A stretch of DNA of 64,000 nucleotides from Actinomarinicola tropica. Its GTDB lineage: Bacteria > Actinomycetota > Acidimicrobiia > Acidimicrobiales > SKKL01. Made by a program: the position numbers and the translations under genes. Every line of letters starts with the position of its first letter. The stretch's first letter is position 1. The stretch lies in NCBI RefSeq assembly GCF_009650215.1, contig NZ_CP045851.1:3065001-3129000 (forward strand), in the 5' to 3' direction. The notes below the pieces were generated by a model that did no database searches, was not told the DNA's origin, and saw nothing but the letters and a program-made list of their open reading frames with translations. Shown here piece by piece: positions 32,111 to 42,306 of this stretch.

Positions 32111-34440
32111 GCCGCCGACCCTACCCTTCGTGACGATCTGGCCTCGCTGAGCGCCAGGACGCGGTCGCGGAGCCATGCGCCGGCTCGCTCCGCCGAGTGC
32201 CGATCCCTCACGTCACGCTGGGCCTGCAGCCCGAGGCGTCGCGCCAGGACCGGGTCGTCGACGAGCGCCCGCATCGCCGACGTCGCGGCGGACAGGTCGG
32301 GCTCGGCCCACGTGGCGGCGGGGTCGTAGGGCGGGTTGCCGGCGCCGACCGGGACGCGCTCGTAGGGCACGAGGATGCTGTTCTCCGGCGTCATGAACTG
32401 GAGGTTGCCGGAGTAGCCGGTCGCCACGACCGGCTTCCCGGCCGCCATCGCCGAGGCCATCGTCAACCCGTAGCCCTCGGAGCGGTGCAGGGACACGTAG
32501 GCGTCGGTGTGGTGGACGAGCGCCGACATCCGCAAGCGTGAGAGGTACCCGTCGCGGATCTCGACGTCGGGGCGGCCTCGCGCCATCGAGCGGAGTCGCT
32601 CGAGCTCGGTCCGGGCCGAGTCGCCGTTGATCGACTTGACGATCAGGTGCGTGCCGTCGTCCGGTCCGAAGGCATCGAGGTACGCCTGCAGGACGCCGGT
32701 GGGGTTCTTGCGGCCGGGCACGCTGAACGCGTCGAAGTGGAAGCCGAACACGAAGGGCCCGTCGGGAAGCCCGACGTCCGCTCGGGTCAGGTGCGTGGGT
32801 GGCGGCGGCTCGACGACGAGGGGCATGACCCGCACCGGGCACGGAGCGTGCGGCCGCAGAGCCGCGGCGACGAACTCGCTCGCCACCCAGAGCTCGTCGA
32901 CGTGGCCGAACGAGCCGTGCAGCGCGGGCGGGAACTCCTCGAGCTCCCAGAACCACACGCCGACGCGGACCTGCCCGGCGTCGAACGCGCCCGGCGCGTC
33001 GGCGACGAGACGGGGGGTCGAATCGGCGTTCACGCACATCACCGAGACGGCGTAGGGCCACTCGCTCGAGCGGCCGACGTCCTCGGCGACGCGACGTGTG
33101 GGGTCGTGCTGGCGGGAGTGCGTCGCGGTGTAGCGGTGGATCGTGTGGGGCACGGACCCCGCTTCCGCGGCCCGGACGACGAGCCGACCGACCTCCCCGA
33201 CACCGAGCTCGGCTCCCATGTAGCCGAGGACGTTCGCGCCCGGGCGCAGGCACCGGGTCGAGGGCGCCTCGTCGGACGCGCCCACCAGGAGGTGGCCGTA
33301 CCGGTCCTGGTACCACTCGTCGTGCGCGGCCCACGCCGAGAGCCCGGCGCCCCCCTGGCCCGCCAGGTCGCCGAAGGCGACCTGCAGGTCGACCCGCATG
33401 GTCCACACCATGCGTTCGAGACGGGTGACGACCCCGCCGGGGTGGGCGACGACCGGCGCGTTCAGCCATCGCAGCACGGCATCGGGATCCTCGGGCGAGA
33501 ACGGCTCGGGCAGCTCACCGTCGGCGGGGTCGGGTTGGAGCAGCGCCGTGCGGAACGTGCGCCTGACCTCCAGGGGGATCGGTCCCCCTCCCATGCGGTC
33601 GTACCCGTACGGTCGGTCGCCGTCGCCGCCGACGTGGCGCAGCTGCTCCGCGTAGCGCTGGGCCAGCTCGGCGAGGACCGGCTGGTCGCTGAGCAGGACG
33701 CGCGGCTCTCCGAGCGTGTGCCGAGACAGGAGGTGGGGGCTCGCCGGGTCGAAGCCGCTGAGGTGGAGGAACCGGAGCGTGGCGCCACCGGCGAGGACGC
33801 GCCCGTCGTGGTCACGGGAGAGCGGACGCTCGTGCAGGTTCCAGTAGGCGACGTTCCAGCCCGGGTCCCGCACGACGTGGTGGTCGAACAGGGCGGGGAC
33901 GAAGTCGATCCACCGCTGGTCCGTGAACATCCCCGACGCCGGCTCGTTGCACGCGTGGTGGACGGTGCGTTCGTGCCACCAGTCGAGGAAGCCCTCGGCG
34001 CCCGGGCCGACAGCGATGAACCCGAGGTTGAACTGCCCGGCGACCAGGAGGTCCTCGTCCCGCACCCGAGCGCCGTCGCGCGGGAGGGGCGACAGGACGT
34101 GCGGGGTGAGCACGATGGGCGTGCGGCGGGCAAGGTCGTGCGCGGCCTCGATCGAGTCGAAGACGACGATGTCGGGATCGAGGTACATCACGGGCTCGCC
34201 GTAGCGCTCGAGGAGGTGGCGCAGCAGCGCCGGCTTCACCGCGGTCGCCATCTCGGTGACGTCGTAGATCATCGCCATGTCGTGCACGGTCCTGCGGCCG
34301 ATGCCGAGGTCCTCGGTGCCGAGCACCGATGTGCCCGGGGCCACCGGTTCGAGCGGGGGCGCCTCCGGCGCCTCGCTGTCGACGACGAGCACGTCGAGGG
34401 TCGCCCCCGGGTGGTGCTCGAGGAAGGACGAGGCGAGCAC
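32107..34440 (-). CDS. Large two-domain glycosyltransferase (GT-A-like plus GT4), true start unclear
   Basis: A bifunctional glycosyltransferase. Residues 1-330 are a GT-A-like domain: SSFLEHHPGATLDVLVVD, YLDPDIVVFD with the D-x-D near residue 86, GQFNLGFIAVG and AYWNLHERPLSR. Residues 400-760 are a GT-B/GT4 domain: GVWFWELEEFPPALHGSF, GFHFDAFSVPGRKNP, and the donor motif HRSEGYGLTMASAMAAGKPV. It probably adds two consecutive sugars. The only standard start in the frame is GTG 34440, but coding similarity continues upstream (HACTIIAANYQSRARVLA) to a stop at 34504. The natural start is probably the codon at 34494-34492, which reads ATC, behind a TAGGTT box. First gene of a three-gene operon. 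Confidence 0.88.
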   Translation of the reverse strand: MLASSFLEHHPGATLDVLVVDSEAPEAPPLEPVAPGTSVLGTEDLGIGRRTVHDMAMIYDVTEMATAVKPALLRHLLERYGEPVMYLDPDIVVFDSIEAAHDLARRTPIVLTPHVLSPLPRDGARVRDEDLLVAGQFNLGFIAVGPGAEGFLDWWHERTVHHACNEPASGMFTDQRWIDFVPALFDHHVVRDPGWNVAYWNLHERPLSRDHDGRVLAGGATLRFLHLSGFDPASPHLLSRHTLGEPRVLLSDQPVLAELAQRYAEQLRHVGGDGDRPYGYDRMGGGPIPLEVRRTFRTALLQPDPADGELPEPFSPEDPDAVLRWLNAPVVAHPGGVVTRLERMVWTMRVDLQVAFGDLAGQGGAGLSAWAAHDEWYQDRYGHLLVGASDEAPSTRCLRPGANVLGYMGAELGVGEVGRLVVRAAEAGSVPHTIHRYTATHSRQHDPTRRVAEDVGRSSEWPYAVSVMCVNADSTPRLVADAPGAFDAGQVRVGVWFWELEEFPPALHGSFGHVDELWVASEFVAAALRPHAPCPVRVMPLVVEPPPPTHLTRADVGLPDGPFVFGFHFDAFSVPGRKNPTGVLQAYLDAFGPDDGTHLIVKSINGDSARTELERLRSMARGRPDVEIRDGYLSRLRMSALVHHTDAYVSLHRSEGYGLTMASAMAAGKPVVATGYSGNLQFMTPENSILVPYERVPVGAGNPPYDPAATWAEPDLSAATSAMRALVDDPVLARRLGLQAQRDVRDRHSAERAGAWLRDRVLALSEARSSRRVGSAA
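32118..32123 (-). promoter_or_regulatory. Putative internal leaderless -10 box
   Basis: TAGGGT inside the last codons of the large glycosyltransferase gene, seven bases before ATG 32110 of the coiled-coil gene. Confidence 0.35.
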
Positions 34441-34500
34441 CCGGGCCCGCGACTGGTAGTTGGCGGCGATGATCGTGCAGGCGTGGACAGCGATGGTCGG

Positions 34501-34506
34501 AACCTA
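34501..34506 (-). promoter_or_regulatory. Putative leaderless -10 box of the large glycosyltransferase
   Basis: TAGGTT on the minus strand. Six bases downstream, where every similar promoter here has ATG or GTG, the sequence is ATC (34494-34492). Confidence 0.45.
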
Positions 34507-34526
34507 GTCCGCCCCTGCCGGAGCGA

Positions 34527-36035
34527 TCAGGGACGGCGCACGCCGGCTGCGTCGGCGAGGCGGTCGCGCCCCTCCGACTTGGCTCGGTACAGCCGACGGT
34601 CGGCGGCGCGCAGAAGCCCGTCGGCGTCGTGGCCCGTCGCCGGCTCGTCCTCGGTCGTCGCGACCCCTGCGCTGACCGTCAGGTGGAGCGACTGACCCTC
34701 GACGTCGACGGCACGCTCCCTGACGGACGCGACGATCCGACCGACGATCGCGCGGGCACCGTCCTGGTCCGTGTCCGGCAGGGCGATGACGAACTCCTCA
34801 CCGCCGAACCGGGCGACGACGTCGGTGCCCCGCGTCAGCTCGGTCAGCTGCTCTGCGAGGCAACGCAGCGCCCCGTCGCCCACGGCGTGCCCGAGGCGGT
34901 CGTTCACGACCTTGAAGTGGTCGATGTCGATCATCGCCACCGAGTAGGGCGCGCCCGTGCGACGGTGGTGCCCGGCCATCTCCGCGAGGCGCGGCAGCAG
35001 GTAGCGGCGGTTGTGGAGCCCGGTCAGCGGGTCGCGGACCGAGTGCTCGACCAGCTCGCGCTCCAGGCGGTGACGAGCCACGGCACCGGCGAGCAGCCCG
35101 GCGACGACGACGAGCAGATCGGTCTCCGCCGAGGACCAGTCGCGGGCGCGATCGGCGTCGATGCCGACGAACCCCTCCACGCGGCCGTGGATCTGGATGG
35201 GGACGCACAACATGGCTCGCACGCCCTGGGAGCTCAGGTACGACCGCTCGGCGACGGCCTCGGCCGGCAGGCGGTCGACGTCGTCGACCGCGAGGACCCG
35301 GCCCGCCCGGACGAGCTGGGCCATCTGGTCGCGCCACCAGCCGTACTGCAGCAGGGAGCCGTCGCGCTCCTGCGCGATGAGCGACGGGACGCCCGGCCGA
35401 CACCACTCGTGGGTGTCGGTGGCCCGGCTGAGCTCGTCGTCGAGCTCGCACAGGTACGTGCGTGCGGCGTCGAAGAAGTCGCCGACCGCCTCGAGCACGC
35501 GGGAGATCGACGCGTCGAGGTCCTCCGCGAGGCCTGAGGTCAGGAGCTCGGCCGACAGCTCCGCGATCAGCCGCTGGTAGCGGGCGTGCTCGGCGTGCTC
35601 CGCCTCGCGGGCCCGCAGACCCTCCTCCAGCTCCTTGTGCTCGTGGATGTCGTTGAGCTGCCCGTACCAGAGGACGGCGCCTCCCTCCTCCTCCTCGGGG
35701 ACGGCGAGCGCGTCGAACCAGCGGACGGTGCCGTCGGCGAGGTGGAGGCGGGCCTCCTCGTGCCACGGGGTGAGGCGTCGCGCCGAGTGGGAGATGCTGG
35801 CGATGACCCGTCGGCGGTCCTCGGGGTCGATGATCTCGAACATCGGCGTGGCATCGCGCGCGAGCTCGTCGGGGTCGAGCCCGAGCAGGGGCACGATCCG
35901 GTCGCCGATGAACGGGAAGCGGTGGGTCGTGCGGTCGTCGGAGACCTCGTAGCTGAAGATGACACCCGGGAGCGCGGCCGCGAGCCGTCGGAACGCGTCG
36001 GCCTCGACGTCGCTCGATCCTCCGGTCGTGCTCAC
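34527..36035 (-). CDS. Diguanylate cyclase with PAS and GAF sensor domains
   Basis: Makes the second messenger cyclic di-GMP from two GTP. The 502-residue soluble protein has a PAS domain (residues about 15-140: FSYEVSDDRTTHRFPFIGD, ending in QLNDIHEHK), a short coiled coil, a GAF domain (155-325) and a GGDEF domain (340-495) with DPLTGLHNRRYLLPRL, FGGEEF near residue 410 (active site) and an RGTD five residues before it, the product-inhibition site. The GGEEF form is active in known enzymes. No EAL domain and no membrane helix. GTG 36035 has GAGG-type pairing upstream, with GTG 36041 as the alternative. Signal unknown. It is divergent from glgX. Confidence 0.92.
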   Translation of the reverse strand: MSTTGGSSDVEADAFRRLAAALPGVIFSYEVSDDRTTHRFPFIGDRIVPLLGLDPDELARDATPMFEIIDPEDRRRVIASISHSARRLTPWHEEARLHLADGTVRWFDALAVPEEEEGGAVLWYGQLNDIHEHKELEEGLRAREAEHAEHARYQRLIAELSAELLTSGLAEDLDASISRVLEAVGDFFDAARTYLCELDDELSRATDTHEWCRPGVPSLIAQERDGSLLQYGWWRDQMAQLVRAGRVLAVDDVDRLPAEAVAERSYLSSQGVRAMLCVPIQIHGRVEGFVGIDADRARDWSSAETDLLVVVAGLLAGAVARHRLERELVEHSVRDPLTGLHNRRYLLPRLAEMAGHHRRTGAPYSVAMIDIDHFKVVNDRLGHAVGDGALRCLAEQLTELTRGTDVVARFGGEEFVIALPDTDQDGARAIVGRIVASVRERAVDVEGQSLHLTVSAGVATTEDEPATGHDADGLLRAADRRLYRAKSEGRDRLADAAGVRRP

Positions 36036-36067
36036 CCTCACCTCACACGTGCCAGTCCCCGGCGGGA

Positions 36068-36073
36068 ACCGTA
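36068..36073 (-). promoter_or_regulatory. Possible -10 box for the diguanylate cyclase gene
   Basis: TACGGT about 32 bases before GTG 36035, giving a short leader that contains GAGGTGAG. Confidence 0.25.
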
Positions 36074-36109
36074 CTCCGTACAGCTCTCGGGCCACAGGAC
36101 CGAGGCTCC

Positions 36110-36115
36110 TAGAGT
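36110..36115 (+). promoter_or_regulatory. Putative leaderless -10 box for glgX
   Basis: TAGAGT, seven bases before GTG 36123. An in-frame GTG at 36114 overlaps the box and is therefore unlikely to be the start. Confidence 0.5.
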
Positions 36116-36122
36116 GACCGCC

Positions 36123-38242
<2,120 letters not shown>

Positions 38243-38246
<4 letters not shown>

Positions 38247-39742
38247 AGCTCCCCCTCACACCGCTCGACCTCCTCACCCGCGCCCGCCGGCTCTTCCCCG
38301 ATCGCGTCGGGGTGATCGACGGCGACGTCCGCCGCACGTACCGCGAGTTCGCCGAGCGATGCGACCGCCTGGCGTTCGCCCTGCGCGACGAGCTCGGCGT
38401 CCGGCCCGGCGACCGGGTGGCCTGGCTCTGCGGCAACACCTCCGAGCTGCTCGAGGCGTACTTCGGCGTGCTGCTCGCGGGCGGTGTGCTCCTGCCGCTC
38501 AACATCCGCCTGGCCGCCGCCGAGTCCCGCTTCGTGCTCGACGACGCCTCGGCCGTCGTCCTGTTCCGCCACCCCGACCAGCCCGACGTCGGCCACGCCG
38601 TCCGCCAGGTCGTCCTCGGCGACGAGTACGAGGCGCTGCTCGCCCGCCAGCCCGCCGAGTCGTTCCCGGTGCCGGTCGTCGACGAGGACGACGTGGCCGA
38701 GCTCTTCTACACGAGCGGCTCGACCGGCCGACCGAAGGGCGTCCTGCTCACGCACCGCTCGCTCTACCTGCACGCCATCCACTCGGCGCTCACGTCGAAC
38801 ATCTCCGGCGAGGACGTGATCGTCCACACGATCCCGCTGTTCCACGTGAACGGCTGGGGCACACCGCACTTCCTCACCGGCCTCGGCGGCGTGCACGTCA
38901 TGCTCCCCCGCTTCGACGCCGGCGAGGTCCTGCGCCTCATCGAGGCCGAGGGGGTGACCCGTCTGTTCGGGGTCCCCGCGATGATGCGGATGATCCTCGA
39001 CCACCCCGACGTCGCCACCCGCGACCTGTCGACGCTGCGCCAGGTCTCCGTCGGCGGCGCGCCGACACCGCCGACCCTCCTCGCCGAGATCGAGGAGCGG
39101 CTCGGGTGCGAGTGCATCTGCGGGTACGGCATGACCGAGGCGAGCCCGTCGCTGACCCGCTCGCTCACCAAGCCCGGCGCCACACCGTCGGTCGAGCGGC
39201 GGGCCACGACCGGTCTGCCGTTGCTCGGCGTGGACGTCCGCGTCCTCGACGACGACGACCGCGAGGTGCCGTGGGACGACACCACCACGGGCGAGGTCTG
39301 TGCCCGGTCGAACCACGTCATGTCGGGGTACCTCGACCGCCCCGAGGAGACCGCCGCCGCGCTGCGGGGCGGATGGCTGCGCACCGGTGACGTCGCCGTC
39401 GTCACGCCCGACGGCTACCTGCGCATCGTCGACCGCAAGAAGGACCTCGTCATCTCGGGCGGGGAGAACGTGTCGACGGTCGAGGTCGAGCACGTGCTGT
39501 CGTCCCACCCGGCGGTGCACGAGGTCGCGGTCGTCGGCCGCCCGGACGAGCGGTGGGGCGAGGTCCCGGTCGCCTGGGTGTCCCTTCGGCCCGACGCCGA
39601 GGCGACCCCGGAGGAGCTGATCGCCTTCACCCGCGAGCGGCTCGCCGGGTTCAAGGCGCCGAAGCGGGTGACGATCGTCGACGAGCTGCCCCACGGCGGC
39701 ACCGGCAAGATCCTCAAGCACGAGCTGCGGTCCCGTGGCTGA
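38243..39742 (+). CDS. Acyl-CoA synthetase / AMP-dependent ligase
   Basis: ANL-superfamily ligase of 499 residues that activates a carboxylic acid to acyl-AMP and then acyl-CoA. Seen are the P-loop YTSGSTGRPKGVLLTH near residue 155, the acyl-site GYGMTEASP near 293, the hinge region WLRTGDVAVVTPDG near 376 with VDRKKDLVISGGENV, and the catalytic lysine in GTGKILKHELR near 488. It resembles medium/long-chain fatty acyl-CoA ligases; substrate is not determinable. GTG 38243 overlaps the glgX stop and the gene overlaps the aminotransferase by 8 bases. Confidence 0.93.
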
Positions 39743-40922
39743 CGCCCCGCCGCCCCCGCCGGGCGGTCGCCCCCCGTTGGTCGAGCGCATGCAGGGGTTC
39801 GGCGAGACGATCTTCGCCGAGATGTCGGCGCTCGCCGTCCGCACCGGCGCGGTGAACCTGGGCCAGGGCTTCCCCGACACCGACGGACCGTCCCTGATCG
39901 CCGAGGCGGCCGTCGACGCCATCCGCGCCGGCCACAACCAGTACCCACCCGGCGTCGGCATCCCCTCGCTCCGCGCCGCGATCGCCGACCACCAGCGCCG
40001 CTTCTACGGGATCGAGCTCGACGCCGACACCGAGGTGCTCGTGACGGCCGGCGCCACCGAGGCGATCGCCGCGGCGCTGCTCGCCCTGTGCGACCGGGGC
40101 GACGAGGTCGTCACGTTCGAGCCGTACTACGACTCCTACGCGGCGTGCATCGCGCTCGCGGGCGCCGAGCGTCGCGTCGTCACCCTCCGACCGCCGTCGT
40201 ACGGCTTCGACCCCCAGGATCTCGACGCCGCGATCACGCCCCGCACCCGGCTCATCCTCCTCAACACCCCCCACAACCCCACGGGCAAGGTGTTCTCCCG
40301 CGACGAGCTCGACCACGTCGCCCGCCTGGCCGTCGAGCACGACCTGCTCGTCGTGACCGACGAGGTCTACGAGCACCTGGTCTTCGACGGCGAGCACGTC
40401 CCCATCGCCACGCTCCCGGGCATGGCGGAGCGCACGCTGACGATCTCCTCCGCCGGCAAGACGTTCTCCTTCACGGGGTGGAAGATCGGCTGGATCAGCG
40501 GACCCGCCGCACTCGTCGCCGCGGTGCGGACGGTGAAGCAGTTCCTCACCGACGTGAACGGCGCGCCCTTCCAGCCGGCGGTGGCCAGCGGGCTCGCCCT
40601 GGGCGACGGGTACTTCACCGACTTCACCGCCGACATGCGGGCCAAGCGCGACCTGCTCTGCGACGGCCTGGGCGCCGCCGGCTTCGAGGTGTTCGTGCCG
40701 CAGGGGACCTACTTCGCCACCGTCGACGTGCGCTCGGTGGGAGCCGACGACGGGCGGACCTTCTGCCTCGAGCTGCCCGAGCGCTGCGGGGTCGTCGCCG
40801 TCCCGAACGTCGTGTTCTACGACGACGTCGACGCCGGCCGCACGCTCGTGCGCTTCGCGTTCTGCAAGCGGACCGAGGTGCTGGAGGAGGCGATCCACCG
40901 GCTCGCCGCGCTCGGCACCTAG
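39735..40922 (+). CDS. Pyridoxal-phosphate aminotransferase, class I/II
   Basis: A 395-residue fold-type I aminotransferase. It has NLGQGFPDTDGP near residue 40, NQYPPGVGIPSLR near 68, LLNTPHNPTGKVFSRDEL near 175, DEVYEHLVFDGEHVP near 205 and the cofactor lysine in SSAGKTFSFTGWKIGW near 241. This combination is typical of the kynurenine/methionine/N-succinyl-diaminopimelate aminotransferase (DapC) group of actinobacteria. DapC for lysine and peptidoglycan synthesis is likely, but neighbours give no help. GTG start overlapping the ligase by 8 bases. Repeat B follows directly. Confidence 0.92.
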   Translation: MADAPPPPPGGRPPLVERMQGFGETIFAEMSALAVRTGAVNLGQGFPDTDGPSLIAEAAVDAIRAGHNQYPPGVGIPSLRAAIADHQRRFYGIELDADTEVLVTAGATEAIAAALLALCDRGDEVVTFEPYYDSYAACIALAGAERRVVTLRPPSYGFDPQDLDAAITPRTRLILLNTPHNPTGKVFSRDELDHVARLAVEHDLLVVTDEVYEHLVFDGEHVPIATLPGMAERTLTISSAGKTFSFTGWKIGWISGPAALVAAVRTVKQFLTDVNGAPFQPAVASGLALGDGYFTDFTADMRAKRDLLCDGLGAAGFEVFVPQGTYFATVDVRSVGADDGRTFCLELPERCGVVAVPNVVFYDDVDAGRTLVRFAFCKRTEVLEEAIHRLAALGT

Positions 40923-40927
40923 ACGAG

Positions 40928-41029
40928 GGTCGGGCGCGACATCCGGCGCATGTGCCGCCAACCGCGCCCAACCACCCCGGTCGGGCGCGACATCCGGCGC
41001 ATGTGGCGCCAACCGCGCCCAACCACTGC
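40928..41029. repeat. Repeat B: two tandem 51-bp hairpin units
   Basis: Unit 1 is 40928-40978 and unit 2 is 40979-41029, with three differences in 51 bases. Each starts ggtcgggcgcgacatccggc. In unit 2 the first 11 bases (40979-40989) pair at 10 of 11 with 41014-41024, and an inner GGCGC/GCGCC stem sits inside, giving a two-stage hairpin. The position just past the aminotransferase stop suggests a transcript-end or REP-like role. Confidence 0.85.
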
Positions 41030-41105
41030 GGTGGGGGTGAGCAGCGCGTTTGGCCTGCGAGCGCCGTGGGTATCGATCGGCGGACGCTACGAGGAGCCCA
41101 CCCAC

Positions 41106-41477
41106 ATGAGCACCGCTGAGAGCCGCAACCCCGCTGACGCCGACGTGCCGATGCAGGAGATCGCCGTCAACGCCTACCGCACCGAGTCCGCGATGGTCAT
41201 CGTCGCCCCAATGCCCGGCGTGATGCCCGACGACGTCGACATCCGCGTCGATGGCACCTCGGTCAGCCTCCGTGCCGAGCTGCGCAGCGACGCCCCCAAG
41301 GACTACGTCATCCACGAGTGGGACTACGGCGCCTACCAGCGCACCGTCGACATCGGCGAGGGCTACGGCGCCCCCGTCACCGCCACGCTCGGCAAGGGCC
41401 AGCTCGTCGTGAGCCTGGCCGCCGGCGGCGACGCACCGTCCGGGCCCATCGAGGTCCACGCTCCTGGGCCCGGCTGA
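41106..41477 (+). CDS. Small heat-shock protein-like (Hsp20/alpha-crystallin domain)
   Basis: A 123-residue protein with a compact alpha-crystallin fold: VNAYRTESAMVIVAPMPGV near residue 21, DDVDIRVDGTSVSLRAEL near 42, and GAYQRTVDIGEGYGAPVTAT near 76, followed by GKGQLVVSLAA. It lacks the long N-terminal arm and the C-terminal I-x-I tail that drive large oligomers, so it is a minimal holdase-type member. ATG 41106 has GAGGAG at 41091-41096, one of the few strong ribosome binding sites here. Probably stress-related; no CIRCE or HAIR operator is evident upstream. Confidence 0.85.
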   Translation: MSTAESRNPADADVPMQEIAVNAYRTESAMVIVAPMPGVMPDDVDIRVDGTSVSLRAELRSDAPKDYVIHEWDYGAYQRTVDIGEGYGAPVTATLGKGQLVVSLAAGGDAPSGPIEVHAPGPG

Positions 41478-41501
41478 CGCCTCGCCGGTCCCGCCTCTCG
41501 G

Positions 41502-41544
41502 ACGTGGCGGGGTCAGGTCACCCCGCCGACCGGCCCCGCCACGT
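41502..41544. terminator. Hairpin, probable terminator
   Basis: Perfect 11-base arms acgtggcgggg / ccccgccacgt (41502-41512 and 41534-41544) around a 21-base loop, between the convergent Hsp20 and DUF1269 genes. No T-run follows, which is common in GC-rich actinobacteria. Confidence 0.55.
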
Positions 41545-41572
41545 TCGTCATCCCCGTTCCCCCCAAGGCCCG

Positions 41573-41602
41573 CCCCGTGACCGCTCCAGAGTCGTCACGG
41601 GG
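41573..41602. terminator. Second hairpin between the convergent genes
   Basis: Perfect 9-base arms ccccgtgac / gtcacgggg (41573-41581 and 41594-41602), 12-base loop. Likely serves the minus-strand DUF1269 gene. Confidence 0.5.
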
Positions 41603-41629
41603 CGGTGCCGCGCCCGGTGGCGGGACGCG

Positions 41630-42259
41630 TCAGGGCGACGTGCGGAGGTCGGAGCCGAGCGCCGCCTCGAGCTCGGCGCGGGCGCCGGCGGGCAGGTCGG
41701 TGGCCACGACCTTGCCCTCGTAGCGACCGAGCTCGCGCAGCGTCGTGTGCTTGTCCTTGATCGAACCGAGGAGGAGCAGGGCCGACGACCCGGGCTCGAG
41801 CCACTCGGCCATGTCCTTGATCCAGCCGTCGTCGAGACCGCGGTCGGTGAACTTGCCGTAGATGGCACCTGCGGCGGCGCCCCCGGCGAAGACCAACGGC
41901 GCCGCGGGACCGGCGAACAGCCCAGCGATGATGCCGATCCAGCCGCCGAGCAGCGCCCCCCGGCCGGTGGTGATCTCGACGGTCTGCTGGACACGCCCGC
42001 GCCCGTCCTGTCCCTTGGTGATCACGACGGCATCGGTGACCCCGACGACCCCTTCGCGCGCCAGGTTGGCCACGTTGACGAGCACCTCGTCGGCTCGTCC
42101 CGGCTTGTCGAACACGATGGCGACGAGGTACTCGCCGTCCTCGCGCTCGGGGTGCTGCTCGTCGTCGTCGGGGGAGACGGGGGGCGCGCTGCGCTCGTCG
42201 TCCAGCGGCGACCCGGAGACCTCGTCGCCCGGGAGCGGCCCGTCGTCGTCGATCGGCAT
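41630..42259 (-). CDS. DUF1269 family membrane-associated protein
   Basis: A 209-residue protein. The first 40 residues are acidic (GEDEE-type composition), then a DUF1269-like domain begins at LVAIVFDKPGRADEVL. The centre is a glycine-rich hydrophobic hairpin (GALLGGWIGIIAGLFAGP and VFAGGAAAGAIYG, about residues 100-135) that should insert in the membrane. SALLLLGSIKDKHTTL follows. The family is often stress-induced and has no known activity. ATG 42259 has a TAGAAC box six bases upstream. It ends towards Hsp20, with two hairpins in the gap. Confidence 0.85.
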   Translation of the reverse strand: MPIDDDGPLPGDEVSGSPLDDERSAPPVSPDDDEQHPEREDGEYLVAIVFDKPGRADEVLVNVANLAREGVVGVTDAVVITKGQDGRGRVQQTVEITTGRGALLGGWIGIIAGLFAGPAAPLVFAGGAAAGAIYGKFTDRGLDDGWIKDMAEWLEPGSSALLLLGSIKDKHTTLRELGRYEGKVVATDLPAGARAELEAALGSDLRTSP

Positions 42260-42265
42260 GGGTGT

Positions 42266-42271
42266 GTTCTA
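42266..42271 (-). promoter_or_regulatory. Possible leaderless -10 variant for the DUF1269 gene
   Basis: TAGAAC on the minus strand, six bases before ATG 42259. The last base departs from TANNNT. Confidence 0.3.
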
Positions 42272-42306
42272 CCCGAACCGTCCGCCGACGGCACCGCGCG
42301 ACGGCT

